Below, in pieces: positions 29,017 through 44,000 of a stretch of 64,000 nt of DNA (positions are counted from its first letter, which is position 1; every line of letters starts with the position of its first letter). The notes beneath the pieces were generated by a model. It ran no database searches and had not been told where the DNA came from. It saw only the letters and a program-made list of their open reading frames with translations. Origin of the DNA: Mesostigma viride (Eukaryota > Streptophyta > Mesostigmatophyceae > Mesostigmatales > Mesostigmataceae); NCBI GenBank assembly GCA_009746045.1, contig RPFO01000648.1:588734-652733 (forward strand), read 5' to 3'. The position numbers and the translations under genes were made by a program.

Positions 29017-32000
29017 CTGCGTGCAAACGCAACAACAAGCAAGGACAAGAACAAGCGCGCACGCGCAGCAGCCGCAACCATCAACAGGGGCACCAAGGGA
29101 GTACGAAGGAGTACGAGAGTGCGGCCTCGGGCATGACGGCGGTGCTTATGAACGCGACAACCACCCATCAGCAGGAGTGCCGCAGGAACACCCGGCCGTG
29201 CTGACGGAAAACATAGTACAGAAGTATACCATCCTAGCGCGTGGCTTTCCCCACACCATCCCAACCTGTAGTACCACCATCCTATATGCATATCCTGTCT
29301 TTTCTGCTTACCTGCACAGTGGCGCACTGTTTTGCATCATCCAGTGCAATGTTGCTGCAGCCCACTTGGTCTACAAGTACCCAGGGCTTGCCGGCAGGAC
29401 GGCTGTAGTGATTGGATTGCATGACGAGTACACTTGCTCTATGGCCTTTACTATTCCGCCCCATTTATTGGACGCTGCCTATCTAAAGCCTGTAAACCAT
29501 TACCTTCAATGGACGAATGCCATCATAAATTACATACACCGTCCCAATATGCCCCCATGACTCCCAGGTCTGCCCCTGCCCACATAGTCCCTGTCCTGCT
29601 GAGCAGTTGTGTGCGCTGCTACGTTTCTCCACTCCCCCCCCCGAACCTGACTTTTCTCCCCCGCCCACCTCTGCGTGCGCCAGCACTTCTTCTCCCCTGC
29701 ACCCACCTCTGCGTGCGCCAGCAGCGATAGCATGGACTCCTCCGCGGTCCCCTTCATGGCCAGCGTCTCCACCAGTATGGGCCGCAAGGCGCCCATGCGG
29801 TACGCGCGGCTCACCACCTGCTCCTCCACGCTGGTGGTGGCGGGGTGGGTGGCCGTGCATGGGCAAGTGTATGTGTGTGTGTGAGAGAGAGAGTTTCTTT
29901 GTTGGGGTGGATGGAGGGTAGGCGTACAGGGCAGGGTAGCTGCGGCGGGGAGCGGGACGGATGGTAGCACAGCAAGGGGTTGGCAGGCAATGACAGCGGT
30001 CAGCCAGGGGGAGGGAGGGTGGCAGGCGGCAGGAGAACGCCCCGATAGGCAGCCCACACTGAAGGGTTATTTGTTGCCAGCCAAGCAGGCCAGTTATATA
30101 TATTTATTGCCAGACGCGGGAGCACAGTTATGCTAACACACCGCTCAACCTGCCAGGGGACAGGGCCCAGGGAGACCCTAGTCCACCGGGGTCCCTGCAC
30201 ACGCGTCCTGGGTCTCTTATTGGCGTGCAGAACCAGACCAGGCAGGCAGCGATGTTCGCAAAGGCACATTTTGGGCGTGAGGGGCATTTAAGCCGTGAGC
30301 GCGATGGCCAGGTCATGAAGCATCGGCGTGACGTCTGCACGCGCCCAGGGCACACCGCCTGCTGACCTTTGCCATCGTGACACATGGCGTCCTCATGGCG
30401 TGCCCTGTCGGCTTTCAAGCATGCGGGTCCTACGTCCATAGCGACGGGGTGGCACACGCTGGGAACCCATGACCGTGACCATGACTAGAACATGGACCGC
30501 CAAACGGTTGCGATGAAGAAACTCGCAATGACCGCGATCACCACCAGGCCTTTGTTGGCCGTGCCCCCACACAGCTGCTTTGCTACTCCAGTTACTCCAG
30601 TGTAGCTACAGGCAACAACGTTTGCTTTGTCTGCCTCGTAGCAGCGCACATGCCCTACCCGCCGTCCAAAATCAGCTCCAAGATGAACGCGCGCAACGCC
30701 ATCGCTTGTCGTCGCCATCAACAACGCGCGCAACCTGGTCGCTTTTGCCGCCATAAGGAAGACGAGCGGCGGCATGCCCCTACCTGCGGTCCCAGATGGG
30801 CTCCATCAGGAAGACGTGCGTGACAAAGCTCAGGTCAAGCCCCAGCGACCCGCTCTCGTCCATCAGCAGCACGCCGCACGAGCCGTCCGACTGGAACAAG
30901 GCCAGCTGCTCCCGCTGTAGAGACAGGGGGGGGGGGCGACAGGGGGTGGCGACAGGTGGCGGCGGGACATGCCACGCGGGTCGGTTGTTGGGCGGCAGGG
31001 GCACCCAAGGACATGAAGGCATGCATGCAGTTGGTGATGAGGGATGAGGCATCCGTGGTGAGGGCAGTGCGGCGGAATGGGCCAGCTACTGGCGGCATGC
31101 GCAGCACACATGATGAGCATAGCACACAAGGGTGGGTCGGATCCACCCAGCTGGTCGCTTGCAAACCACCGTAGTGGCTGAACACAAATTACGATCAACC
31201 AGCCACTTTCACGAGCCCAAACCAAGCCTCAAACTGAAGTTTTCCAGGCGAATTGCAGCAAGGCTCTAGGGTTTGCAACGCGGGCGCTTCCTATATGCGC
31301 TTCCTATTTGGCGCCAGGAGGCGAAATACAAAACCATTGCTCTCATCGCTCGATGTACCTACCAATGTACCAAAAGCGATCGTGAGCCCAATCGAAGCCC
31401 CCGATTTAGCGAATTACGGGGGTCCATTCGACAACAGTTCATCGTAATTCGTTACCAGCCACATGGGTAGTTTCTTTTTATGGCAGATGGCCTCCATGGT
31501 GCATGTTGGGACAGCACGTCAACGATGCCAGTCATGGCTCGGACACGCCCAGCCTCCATGGACTTGCCCGGCAGGCGGGCAGGGGATATGGTCCGTACCA
31601 AAGTAGTGCATGTTGTCGTAATAGAATGATTGGATGCCTTGATTGATTAACCAAGGCGGGGGGGTTCAACAAAGGCAGGGGGCTTCCCTCAGCCAACCAG
31701 TGTGTGCACATGCCTGTCGTTCGATTGGTCCGTCCCAGGTCAGCCCATCACTCGCGCATCAGTCGACTGCTTAAGAACCCCATGGGTCTACCCCCAAAAA
31801 CCCAAATCCACCCAAAACGAGGACCTGTTGCTCCCACCCTGGTGCCGAGGGAGACGGCGCAGGGTGCATGCCCAGACCAGTGTCCGCTGCATGCACACGT
31901 ATGGACTATGCCCACGATGGCTACTATGTAATGTGAATCGCCTGCCCACACACTGCTCCAAACGGAGGGCCTGCCTCTGGCAGATCCCAAGGCCCTTGCA

Positions 32001-35000
32001 CCAGCGGCGTCCAGACATGTATGCATACGCAAGCAGCCAGCATACGCAAGCAGCCAGCTAGGGGCGGCGGGGCAGATGGCACGCACCCACATCGCACACA
32101 TGAGTCTTCACCTTGCCACCATGCCGGCTTGCTTTGCGGTCTATAGGCGCCTACCTTTCGCTCCATGCTCCCCACATGCAGCACATAGACAGATGCCGAC
32201 AGCACCACAGGCGAGCCCATTGCCGCCCTTCCTTGCGCCCCCTCTCCTCTCCCTATCTGCCCCCTCTTCCCTCACCTTTCGCTCCATGTTCATTGGGTTG
32301 AAGATGTTGGCATGACGGATGCCACGCGCCTTGAGCTGTGGATGCAATATCGCACACACATGCACACACACATGCACGCATGCATGGGACGTGACGCAGT
32401 GCAGCAGCAACAACAGCACGGGGACGCAATAAGGAGAGAAGCAGGCACAAAAAGTGTTGATGAATGGCGGGTACATCGGTAGATGAGGTGCACGCCATGC
32501 ATAGGTACCTGCGCGATCATCGGTTGCATGGCTAGACAGTGGTTAGCAAGCGAGTGGCATCTGCAGGTGCCAGCAGCCAGCATGCGGGTCAAGTGAGCCG
32601 TTTGCCAGCGAGAGGCAAGCAACGACGAGAAAGACTGCTGCTTGCACCCGGCGGCCAACCAGGGCATGCCAGCTGTCGCAGGGACGTATCCAGGCACCAA
32701 ACTGACCCACGCCCCGACACCTACGCCTTGTTCACTATAGCATAGTGCTCCTCACCTTGTTTACTACCACGAAGGAGCGCTCACCTTGTCGCTGAGGAAC
32801 ATGAGGTGTTCGAGTACGCCTTGTTCACTATAGCACAGTGCTCCTCACCTTGTTTACTACCACGAAGGAGCGCTCACCTTGTCGCTGAGGAACATGAGGT
32901 GTTCGAGTACGCCTTGTTCACTATAGCACAGTGCTCCTCACCTTGTTTACTACCACGAAGGAGTGCTCACCTTGTCGCTGAGGAACATGAGGTGTTCGAG
33001 TACGCCTTGTTCACTATAGCACAGTGCTCCTCACCTTGTTTACTACCACGAAGGAGTGCTCACCTTGTCGCTGAGGAACATGAGGTGTTCGAGTACGCCT
33101 TGTTCACTATAGCACAGTGCTCCTCACCTTGTTTACTACCACGAAGGAGTGCTCACCTTGTCGCTGAGGAACATGAGGTGTTCGAGTACGCCTTGTTCAC
33201 TATAGCATAGTGCTCCTCACCTTGTTTACTACCACGAAGGAGTGCTCACCTTGTCGCTGAGGAACATGAGGTGTTCGAGTACGCCTTGTTCACTATAGCA
33301 CAGTGCTCCTCACCTTGTTCACTATAGCATAGTGCTCCTCACCTTGTCGCTGAGGAACATGAGGTGTTCGAGTACGCCTTGTTCACTATAGCATAGTGCT
33401 CCTCACCTTGTTTACTACCACGAAGGAGCGCTCACCTTGTCGCTGAGGAACATGAGGTGTTCGAGTACGCCTTGTTCACTATAGCATAGTGCTCCTCACC
33501 TTGTTTACTACCACGAAGGAGTGCTCACCTTGTCGCTGAGGAACATGAGGTGTTCGAGTACGCCTTGTTCACTATAGCATAGTGCTCCTCACCTTGTTTG
33601 CTACCACGAAGGAGCGCTCACCTTGTCGCTGAGGAACATGAGGTGTTCGAGTACGCCTTGTTCACTATAGCACAGTGCTCCTCACCTTGTTTACTATAGC
33701 ACAGTGCTCCTCACCTTGTTTACTACCACGAAGGAGCGCTCACCTTGTCGCTGAGGAACATGAGGTGTTCGAGTACGCCTTGTTCACTATAGCATAGTGC
33801 TCCTCACCTTGTTTGCTACCACGAAGGAGCGCTCACCTTGTCGCTGAGGAACATGAGGTGTTCGAGTACGCCTTGTTCACTATAGCACAGTGCTCCTCAC
33901 CTTGTTCACTATAGCATAGTGCTCCTCACCTTGTCGCTGAGGAACATGAGGTGTTCGAGTACGCCTTGTTCACTATAGCATAGTGCTCCTCACCTTGTTT
34001 ACTACCACGAAGGAGCGCTCACCTTGTCGCTGAGGAACATGAGGTGTTCGAGTACGCCTTGTTCACTATAGCATAGTGCTCCTCACCTTGTTTACTACCA
34101 CGAAGGAGTGCTCACCTTGTCGCTGAGGAACATGAGGTGTTCGAGTACGCCTTGTTCACTATAGCATAGTGCTCCTCACCTTGTTTGCTACCACGAAGGA
34201 GTGCTCACCTTGTCGCTGAGGAACATGAGGTGTTCGAGTACGCCTTGTTCACTATAGCATAGTGCTCCTCACCTTGTTTACTACCACGAAGGAGCGCTCA
34301 CCTTGTCGCTGAGGAACATGAGGTGTTCGAGTACGCCTTGTTCACTATAGCATAGTGCTCCTCACCTTGTTTGCTACCACGAAGGAGCGCTCACCTTGTC
34401 GCTGAGGAACATGAGGTGTTCGAGTACGCCTTGTTCACTATAGCATAGTGCTCCTCACCTTGTTTACTACCACGAAGGAGCGCTCACCTTGTCGCTGAGG
34501 AACATGAGGTGTTCGAGTACGCCTTGTTCACTATAGCATAGTGCTCCTCACCTTGTTTGCTACCACGAAGGAGTGCTCACCTTGTCGCTGAGGAACATGA
34601 GGTGTTCGAGTACGCCTTGTTCACTATAGCATAGTGCTCCTCACCTTGTTTACTACCACGAAGGAGCGCTCACCTTGTCGCTGAGGAACATGAGGTGTTC
34701 GAGTACGCCTTGTTCACTATAGCATAGTGCTCCTCACCTTGTTTACTACCACGAAGGAGTGCTCACCTTGTCGCTGAGGAACATGAGGTGTTCGAGTACG
34801 CCTTGTTCACTATAGCACAGTGCTCCTCACCTTGTTTGCTACCACGAAGGAGTGCTCACCTTGTCGCTGAGGAACATGAGGTGTTCGAGTACGCCTTGTT
34901 CACTATAGCATAGTGCTCCTCACCTTGTTTACTACCACGAAGGAGCGCTCACCTTGTCGCTGAGGAACATGAGGTGTTCGAGTACGCCTTGTTCACTATA

Positions 35001-38000
35001 GCATAGTGCTCCTCACCTTGTTTACTACCACGAAGAAGTGCTCACCTTGTCGCTGAGGAACATGAGGTGTTCGAGTACGCCTTGTTCACTATAGCACAGT
35101 GCTCCTCACCTTGTTTGCTACCACGAAGGAGCGCTCACCTTGTCGCTGAGGAACATGAGGTGTTCGAGTACGCCTTGTTCACTATAGCATAGTGCTCCTC
35201 ACCTTGTTTACTACCACGAAGGAGTGCTCACCTTGTCGCTGAGGAACATGAGGTGTTCGAGTACGCCTTGTTCACTATAGCATAGTGCTCCTCACCTTGT
35301 TTACTACCACGAAGGAGCGCTCACCTTGTCGCTGAGGAACATGAGGTGTTCGAGTACGCCTTGTTCACTATAGCATAGTGCTCCTCACCTTGTTTACTAC
35401 CACGAAGGAGCGCTCACCTTGTCGCTGAGGAACATGAGGTGTTCGAGTACGCCTTGTTCACTATAGCATAGTGCTCCTCACCTTGTTTACTACCACGAAG
35501 GAGCGCTCACCTTGTCGCTGAGGAACATGAGGTGTTCGAGGAACTGGGAGAACACAATGCTTTTATCCGCCACGCCGTGCGCCGCAGGGCACACAGGGCA
35601 CGAGGGCGGCACCGGCAAGTCGGGTGAACCGCCGCCCTCTTGGTCCGACTCCACGGCCAGGCGGGCCTCGTCAGGACAGCTGACGCGTCCAGGAGTGGCA
35701 GACAGGCGCCCCCACGCGCACACAGGTTGGGCCAGGTGGCGCGTATGCGGCAGCCAACCGTCGTCCCATCAGGCACACGCCCATCACCGTCCACCGGACC
35801 AGCACAGGCAGGAAAGGACCGGTCAGCGAGTGCAGGCCAGTGTCCTCAAGTCGAACGGGGGACCGAGTGCTGGCTGTGGGGGCCCCACGCAACACACCCC
35901 AGCCAGCGCTGCCGGTCCACCGAGGAGGCCTATCTATGCTCCCATCCGCCAAGCGCCACAACATTGCGCGGATGTTGGATGCTGTGTGCTGGCAAGCACG
36001 GCACTAAACGCGCAGGGTGGCGTGCAGGGTGTGCGCACATGCATGCGTACACCCCACAGGCAGCAGCCCCTGGCCATTACCAACAATCAAACACGCAAAC
36101 ATAGGCAGCTGCCCCCTCCTGAGCTACCCCACCTCTACCCACCTCTACCCACCGCCTCCCACTAGGCATGCGGAACCCCACACGCTGACGCAAACACAAA
36201 CTGTCCGTGGTAAAGCACCCCAAATGGTAAAGCACTCCAAAGGGAAACGCTGAGCAAATAAACACATGCGAATAACTCTAAGCAAACAAACACGAGCAAA
36301 GGAGCACGCTTGCGTACAGAGACAAGCGTCCCACCGTCACCGTGCCAGTTGTCTACCTGCGATGACTGCCCACTGCACAATTAGCCGCACAGTACAGATG
36401 CATCAGCGTGGCCCCACCCGGCACAGATTACCCACAGCGGACGCAGGCCAGCCGACAACACTGTCACGACAACTTCCCAGGTGGGTACCAAGTGGAGCTG
36501 GGGCCCAGTGCCATCGCACACTACCGTCTTGCGCAAGACAGCGCGCACGGGACGAATGGAAGGCCAAGTGGGTGGGCACACGCGTGGGCGGGTGGCGTGC
36601 GACAGAGACACCATCCACCCGAGGGCCAGGCGCACTGCGGGGGCCAGACCCTCCCAGGCAACCTGGGACAAACGCTGGTGTCACAGCCTACCCAAAGCAC
36701 AAGAGGCATCGGTGCAACTAAGAAGTACCTGCATAACACCGTGTGCTGTAAACCAGCGCGAGAAACTAAACAGTGCAATAAACTCGATCTATAAACCAAT
36801 GCTATAAACAAGTGCTTTAAACCAGCGCCACACACCAGCGGTGCTACACATTATGGAACGGATGCTGTGCACGAGGGTTGTAAAGAGCGTGGGCATGGCA
36901 GGGCGCGGCGGGTACCAGTGGTTGCCGATCTCCTGCAGCCGCTGCATCAGGTGCACCAGCTTGGACGGCTCGTAGCGCATGTACGTCATGTTCCAGCTAA
37001 ACTGCGGCACGAGAGGCAACAGCGGGGCAGCAGCCGTCACAGGAAGCAAAAGCAAGTTCGTGAGGTGCCACGTGGCGCAGAGTGTGCCCCCTGCGCGCCA
37101 TCCACATGCGTCGAGGGCCCGCGGTCCTGTGGGCAGACAAACATGCATGGCGGCAAAGGCAAGTTGGCCGCGGCAAGCAGCCACACCAGGCGTCTGCCTG
37201 GGACCAGCCCCTTGTGGCCACAAAGCACCCAAGTGCCCTTTGACAATGAAAACACACACGCGCCCGCACGGCCCCGATGCCCATCCCCATCCGCGCCGAT
37301 CAGCACACTGCAAACCATGGGTCGCGAGTCCCTACGTTCACTGACGCGGAGGGTCAGGCCACCATAGCCGTGCACCACACACTACGAGCGTGAGGGGGTT
37401 GACCCGCAGCCACACGCACCGCAGCGTTGGGTACCAAACGGCGGGCGGTCCGTCACCTGCAGCTGTGCTTGCGCCCCCACCTGCTAATGCTTGCGCGCCG
37501 ACCTGCAACCGCGTGCCCCCCCACCTGCACAAACGCCGGCTGCAGCTGGATGAACTCTTCCGGGATGGGCTCGACCTTTGGGCACGGGTTGTCCGCGCTG
37601 GGCAGCCGAAGCACATCCATCTCGTAGGCGGCTCCGCACACGCCGCACGCCTCCTTGTTGCGCTCCACGCACGCCACACACAGCAGGTGGCCGCAGGGGG
37701 TGACCAGCGGCAGCCTGGCCAGGGTGGGGCAGGGGGGTGGCGTGGGACAAGACGTGCAGGATGGGTGCGCGTCACGAGAGTGGAGCCTACCCAGTGTAGA
37801 CATGCGTGCGCTCTGGAATGGACGATCTAACCAACTTTGTGGCTACAATCTATCCAATACATGGCGGCCCATGCAGGACATCGTCACCGCAGCAGACCAT
37901 CCACCGTGGGTTGTGGGCCTGCGAGCGCAACACGTGACAATGCCAGCAAAAACGTTTGCGAATCAGGGCACCATGGGCCGCGAGTGGCTGCGAAAGCCGA

Positions 38001-41000
38001 TCACGTTGGCTATCACAAGGCAAGGTAGTGCTGATGGCGGCGGGGGCAGATGGCAGAGGCAAGGCACACCACGCCTCGAAAGGTGTCTGGTAACGCTGCG
38101 CCGACAGTGGTAGATGGCAACCATGGAAGTGTCAGACGTCCCACGCCGCTGCCAAGGGCGCGCGGTGCGCCTCTCTTCTGCTACCAACCGGCACGCGTGG
38201 CTCTACCTGTAGGGACCACGCCGGCTGCGCACACCCTTTCCTCAAGAGGCGCAACACCGTCGCTCACCGCTCCTTCTTGCCGCAGTGCTCGCAGCCGCAA
38301 CCGTCCTCGGACAGAAAGCTGTCCCGCAGCGTGTCCAGTCGCTCCGGGGGGATGCCCTTCCCCTGCCCGGGCATGACATGGGACATGTGCATGCGCACGA
38401 CGATGAGATGGGACATGATGGCGCACACGCACGACCATGGGATGGAGCATGCCGTCGATGCCGTGGTTGCGACGCAAGGTGGCACCAGTACGAGAGAAAG
38501 GAATGATGTCAGCCAGCTAAGGCATAGACGTTGCTGACCGGAATTTGCGCCTGAGAAAGAGACGAGTATCGTTTTTTCTGGTGGCAACATTCCGCACTTG
38601 CCGAGGCCTCTGCCCGGTCTTCAGAAGTGACCAGTTGTCACCAGTACCGATAATGATGTAGTAGAATCTATTTATATTACCGATAATGATGTAGTAGAAT
38701 CTATGTATACTATTTATATTACCGATAATGATGTAGTAGAATCTATTTATATTACCGATAATGATGTAGTAGAATCTATTTATATTACCGATAATGATGT
38801 AGTAGAATCTATTTATACTATTTATATTACCGATAATGACGTAGTAGAATCTATTTATATTACCGATAATGATGTTGTAGAATCTATTTATACTATTTAT
38901 ATTACCGATAATGATGCAGTAGAATCTATTTATATTATTTATATTACCGATAATGATGTAGTAGAATCTACTTGCGGCGTCTGAGGCAAACCAAATCTTC
39001 TCACCATCTTACTAGCCTTTCTCCTAAAACAACAAGCAGCCACGGGCTAGGAACGTGGCAAGGCCTCAGCAACATTCATCACAGCTGTTTTCTTGGTAGC
39101 GTATGGCTCAGGATAGCCTGTAGGGCAGCCCTGTCAGCAGCTATTTTTTCTTGCGCAGCCACAGATTTGTAACTACTTGCGCTGCCTCAGCACCCTCGGC
39201 GCTTCTTCACCGCTTGCTTTTGACCAGCCTTTGCTGTGCCACTCATCTCCCCTACCTTTTCTTGCTGCACCGCTGCTAAGGAATTCCACCGCCCTACCTT
39301 TGCTGCCATCCAAGGCTGTCAGCCTACTGCAAACCGCACATCCAGCCTCGCATGGCGTAGGTTACCCCCTCCCCAGCACTTCCAACCGCTGGTCATGGTT
39401 GCTGCAGCAAAACACCCTTGGCAGCCCCTGCCCTGCCATGCACCCACTGCCAGACGGTTACCCACAGCCCATCACCCGCATGTCAACCACCCACCGCCAC
39501 TACTTTGCGCAAAGCCACCACGACCAATTCGCCCACTCCCAATGCCATCATTCTGCGTGCACCCACCGCCAGAATGCCACCCATCCACCGCCGCCATCTT
39601 GTGCGCACCCACCGCCAGAATGTCACCTATCCACCGCCACCATCTTGCGCGCACCCACCGCCAGAATGTCACCTATCCACCGCTGCCATCTTGCGCGCAC
39701 CCACCGCCAGGATGTCAAGGGACTCGGTCAGCTCCTCGCGGATGATGGCCGTCTTGATGTGGCCCGCCAGGCAGCAGGTCAGCCGTACATTGTTGAGCAG
39801 CTGCTTGGCGCGCTTGGATTGGCTGTTGGTGGCGCGCAGAAGGGTCAGGGGTTACGGTTCAGGGGTCAGCGTGGGTAGATGATAGACAGCGGGTGGCGAC
39901 AGCACGCAGGGCGTTCAATACTCGAATGTAACCATCCCATAGGGATGGCGGCCTAGCGGAGCCATAGCAAGCACAGACCGCCCAGGACATAGGTGTTGCC
40001 TCTTTGACAGCTACCTCACAAGCGTTTCGACTGAACCAGTTGGGAGCCCACCCTCCCTAGCCATAGTAGTTGCGTGGCTTTATGTTCTGGTCTCATGCTT
40101 CGACTGTTAGACACCAACCCCCGACTGTCATCAAGTCAGCAGCCCCCGTGACCCCAAGGCAAAGGAGGCAATGTCGTGGCCACCACGTAAAGGTCACATG
40201 CTTCGATCCAGACAGAAGCAAACGGCATGGTTGTACACAATGTATGTGGCATGGGTACAATCCAGAGGCTGAGCATGCACCGTGTTCTTGCCACCGCGCA
40301 AAGCGGAGCTATGCAAATGTTAGCAATGCCCCCGAGATGCAATAGCTCGGTAAGCTGTTTCCCAACTCCACCAATACTGCATCAGGGATGCGTACGAGAG
40401 ACAATTCAATCAGAGACACGTGAGTACGCGTGTGCAACAAGGAGCATGCGCATAGGGTGATCCAAGTATTGCTTCTGTCCATTGGAGTGAGGGGCTGCCA
40501 GAGAGTACAGTTTCATTACAAATGCGCGGAAGGCCCATGTCAACGCCCTAGTCAACCTAAGAATCCAAACGTACCCAGCGGTCTCCAGCGAACTAGGCCA
40601 CCCAACAAGGGCTGCAACATCACTTATCCAGTCATCTGGACCTGGGCCAGTCGTGAAGCCTGGACTTTGTAGCGAGGGTGGGCGGATGGGAGCTGCAAAC
40701 AGGCCTGGTTGTTGCCAAGCCACAACCCTAAGTACCAGCCGACTAGGGGTGGCGCGCGCCAGCCAAGTGACCGACCGGTCAGTGGCACCGCGCCGCCCCC
40801 AGTCCACAGAACTGCCCCAGGTCCACAGTACAGTCATTACCGCGTTAAGTTGCTATCGCCGCCTAAAACTTGGCGCCGCAACTTAACGCGGGAACGCAAC
40901 TTAACAGTAGAATTAGGCTAGCAGCCCACTACCTCCTCCTCTGACGGACTTCTGTACGGCATTCGACAGCTCTTGTCAAGCCCGATCCAGCTGCAGCGTC

Positions 41001-44000
41001 AAAGCCGGCTAAAGTCCATTTTTCAGGCCAAATATTTTGGACAAAGCCGGCAGGCTGCAAAACACCCCGTGGGCAGCCACGCAGTGCCTGCGTTTTATAC
41101 CACAAATGTGTGTTTTAACCCTCTGACTTCGGCTCTCTTTTTGGCGGGTTACTTAATTGCCAGCCGGCTTCACGTTTGACTGTGACAAAACATGGGAACA
41201 GTCGTGAGGGAAGCTTCATTAACTGTCAATGGCCTGCATGTAAACAATAACAACATGGCAGGTGACGGTGAAGCATGCGTCCTTGTCAGGGAACGGGACA
41301 ACCCGTATGACGAAAATGCCATACTGGTACTCAAGGCTAGTGACGACAGTAAGGGTAATTTCCGGCAAGATGTCTCAATTACAGACCCTGCATGGTCGTG
41401 GATTCTTATGTACCGCAGCCCGCAGGCTGCAAAACTGAATTTGTAAGGTTGCATTCGCGCTTTTCACCTACGCCAGCAGGCGGGGAAATTTGCGCGCCAG
41501 TGGGGCTTGCGTAGTTTGCCGCCTAAAATCACGTAGCGGGTCTGGACTTGGCAAAAAATGGCCTCCTGCGCCAAGCCTGCGCAGCCAAAAATGGCCTGAC
41601 ACCTACAAATTGAGTCATTACCGCTTTAAGTTGCGATGGCCTCCATGCTGAAGTTGCGGTCGCCCCCCAAATTTTGGCGCCGCAACTTAACGCGGGAACG
41701 CAACCTTAAGAAACGCAACTTCTCGCGGGAATGACTGTACTGCCCCCCGCTCCACAGGACCCGCCCCACACTACTAGTCGGAACTGCCTACTGTGGCGGT
41801 CCCTACCCCTTTGAGACTTTCGCAAGTCATAAATAGTACGAGCGTGAGCTAAAAAATTGCAGGTAAACACCGATCGGCCCAACCACATGCAGAGCCACTA
41901 GCGTGTCCCATTGTGAGGTCCTCAAGTACGGCCCTATCATGTAGTCCTGCTATGGAGCAAACAATAGAAGGCCCCTGGTGGCATGCTGTGGTGTGACATC
42001 TTCGCCCCCTTTCCTTCCACATGACGGGTGCAGATCATGATCACCCATGCGCTGCCCTCCCTATAGCGGGCGTAGCAGCGACTTACTTTTCGGTGCTATG
42101 ATTGGGTGCCCCATTGATCACCCCTGGCTTCCCTTCCCTACCGCGGGTTGAGAAGCGACTCCACATGGTCCGGGTCGTTCCAGTCCGCCAGAAGAAGATT
42201 CCGCTTGACGATGCCCACCAGCTGCCGCCACCGCACCCGCGCCATCAACCATGCCATCAAGACCGCCACCAACCATGCCATCAAGCACGCCATGGAGTGC
42301 CGCATGTTCGGCGGCAAGCAGCGACACATCAGATGGTCAAGCTTGCGTGGGCAATAACAACAAACCACCCAGTGCCTAATGCTGGCACGACACGCACCAC
42401 TGCGGGACGAAACAGATGTAAGATTGCCACATGTCGCCATGTGGTTGCACGCCATCACGCCATGCCATGACGACTAGACCAGAACAATAATCTGCCAACA
42501 ATGCCTTACTCAACAATTCCCATTGAGACTGCTACAGATCATGCGCATTCCAGCCACCCAGCCCCCTGAAAAACACCAACGAGACGCATCAAAATTAGCG
42601 CACGCATGGTCAGTATTAGATATTAGTAGCCGCTCCCACCCAGGGTTTCAACCTTTAGCCTACCACTCACAAAGGCACCAGAGTGCGCCTGCGATAGACA
42701 ACGGGGCGGTCAGCATAAAATACTGTCAACGCGCTTTTTAAAGCCAGGAGACGCTGACTTCCAGAAACGTCACACGAAACCCTGTGGTGCACCGTACTGT
42801 CCTCCTATGCGCACAGTCAGGCAAGACTGCCCCCCGCTCCTTCCCTGCAAGCTGTGCTCTAGGGACGATGATCAACGCCACTGTGGGGCATAAACATATG
42901 CACGGGCACAGTCATGCATGCCTCTTCGCCTTGCATGGCTGCCCACAGGCAACAGTGTCCCCCACAAGCACCAGGTTGCCTACCTCGTTGTAGCTCTCTG
43001 CGTGCTCCCGTTCAAACTCGAGCAGCCGCACCTGCCAGCACAAGCAGTATGCAAGGGGGCCGATGCGTCCGTCAGCTGTTCGTCCCGCACAGGTTCATGC
43101 AACAGAGGGACGCATGTCCTTTTCCCGTGTGTCCAATGGGAGGGGTCCCAGTGAAATGGGAGCAGGTGACAGCAGTTCCCACAGTGCGAAGGATAAGCGA
43201 AAAGGGCAGGATGTGCCACAATGTACGTGGGCCCAAGTGCCTGTCGAAGAAAACAAGGAGCCATTCGCACACATGACCATGACCTGGGTCTCTACAACCC
43301 AACAATGGCTGGGATGCGAGAGCGGCAACTAAAACAGCCACCATCAAAGGTAGCTGAAAACTGGGGGAAACACGTGCTCATTGCAGCCCAGGACAACGTG
43401 GAATGAGCACGCTTCTTTCAGGCCTCATGGCAAAGAGCGCGACGCATAGCACCGGCACAACTCGGACGCAGGGGCCCCTGAAGATACCTTATGGATACCA
43501 TATGGATGCCCCTATGGATGCCTGGGCTCCCCGCGGGTCAAGTTGCGCGGCACGCGCTGCCTTTCCCCTACCACGCCCCCGATTTCTCAGCGGAATGCTG
43601 ACACGGACCAAACCACAAATACTCTTCGCTAAACCTTGGTGAAGAGTTTTCTACGGCAATCCATGCCGTCAAACGATGGCATCTTGCTGGACCTGGAAAG
43701 GGTGCGTGTTGTCACGTGCCATGCATGCGTCCCAAGCAGACCCTGGCCAGCCCACCCCTGGCAAATGTCCTTCCCCTTAGTCGAGCTGGCCATGGCCCCC
43801 TGTGCCTGCACCGCCCCCCCCCCACATGCGCGTGCGTGTGCACCTGTCGCCGGCACTCGGGCAGCGACCCCAGGTCTCGCTTGCGGGAGCAGATCATGCA
43901 GCGCTGGAGAACGTCACGCAGCCGCGCCAGGCCGGACTGCAGGCGCAGGCAACCAAGGCACACATTCATGAGAAGAAGAACCGTTCAGACAACCAGACGA

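Larger units (their letters stand above)
39823..42141 (-). other. Intron M-N (2,319 bp)
   Basis: Carries a TA-flanked DNA element (40831-41737). The remainder shows no gene. Confidence 0.7.

Noticed and set aside
32806-33210. 134-codon frame with 31-residue repeats
   Set aside because: It is the 93-bp array read on the plus strand; 93 is divisible by three.
32722-35540. CRISPR array
   Set aside because: Units are contiguous copies of 93 bp with no variable spacers, in a eukaryotic intron.
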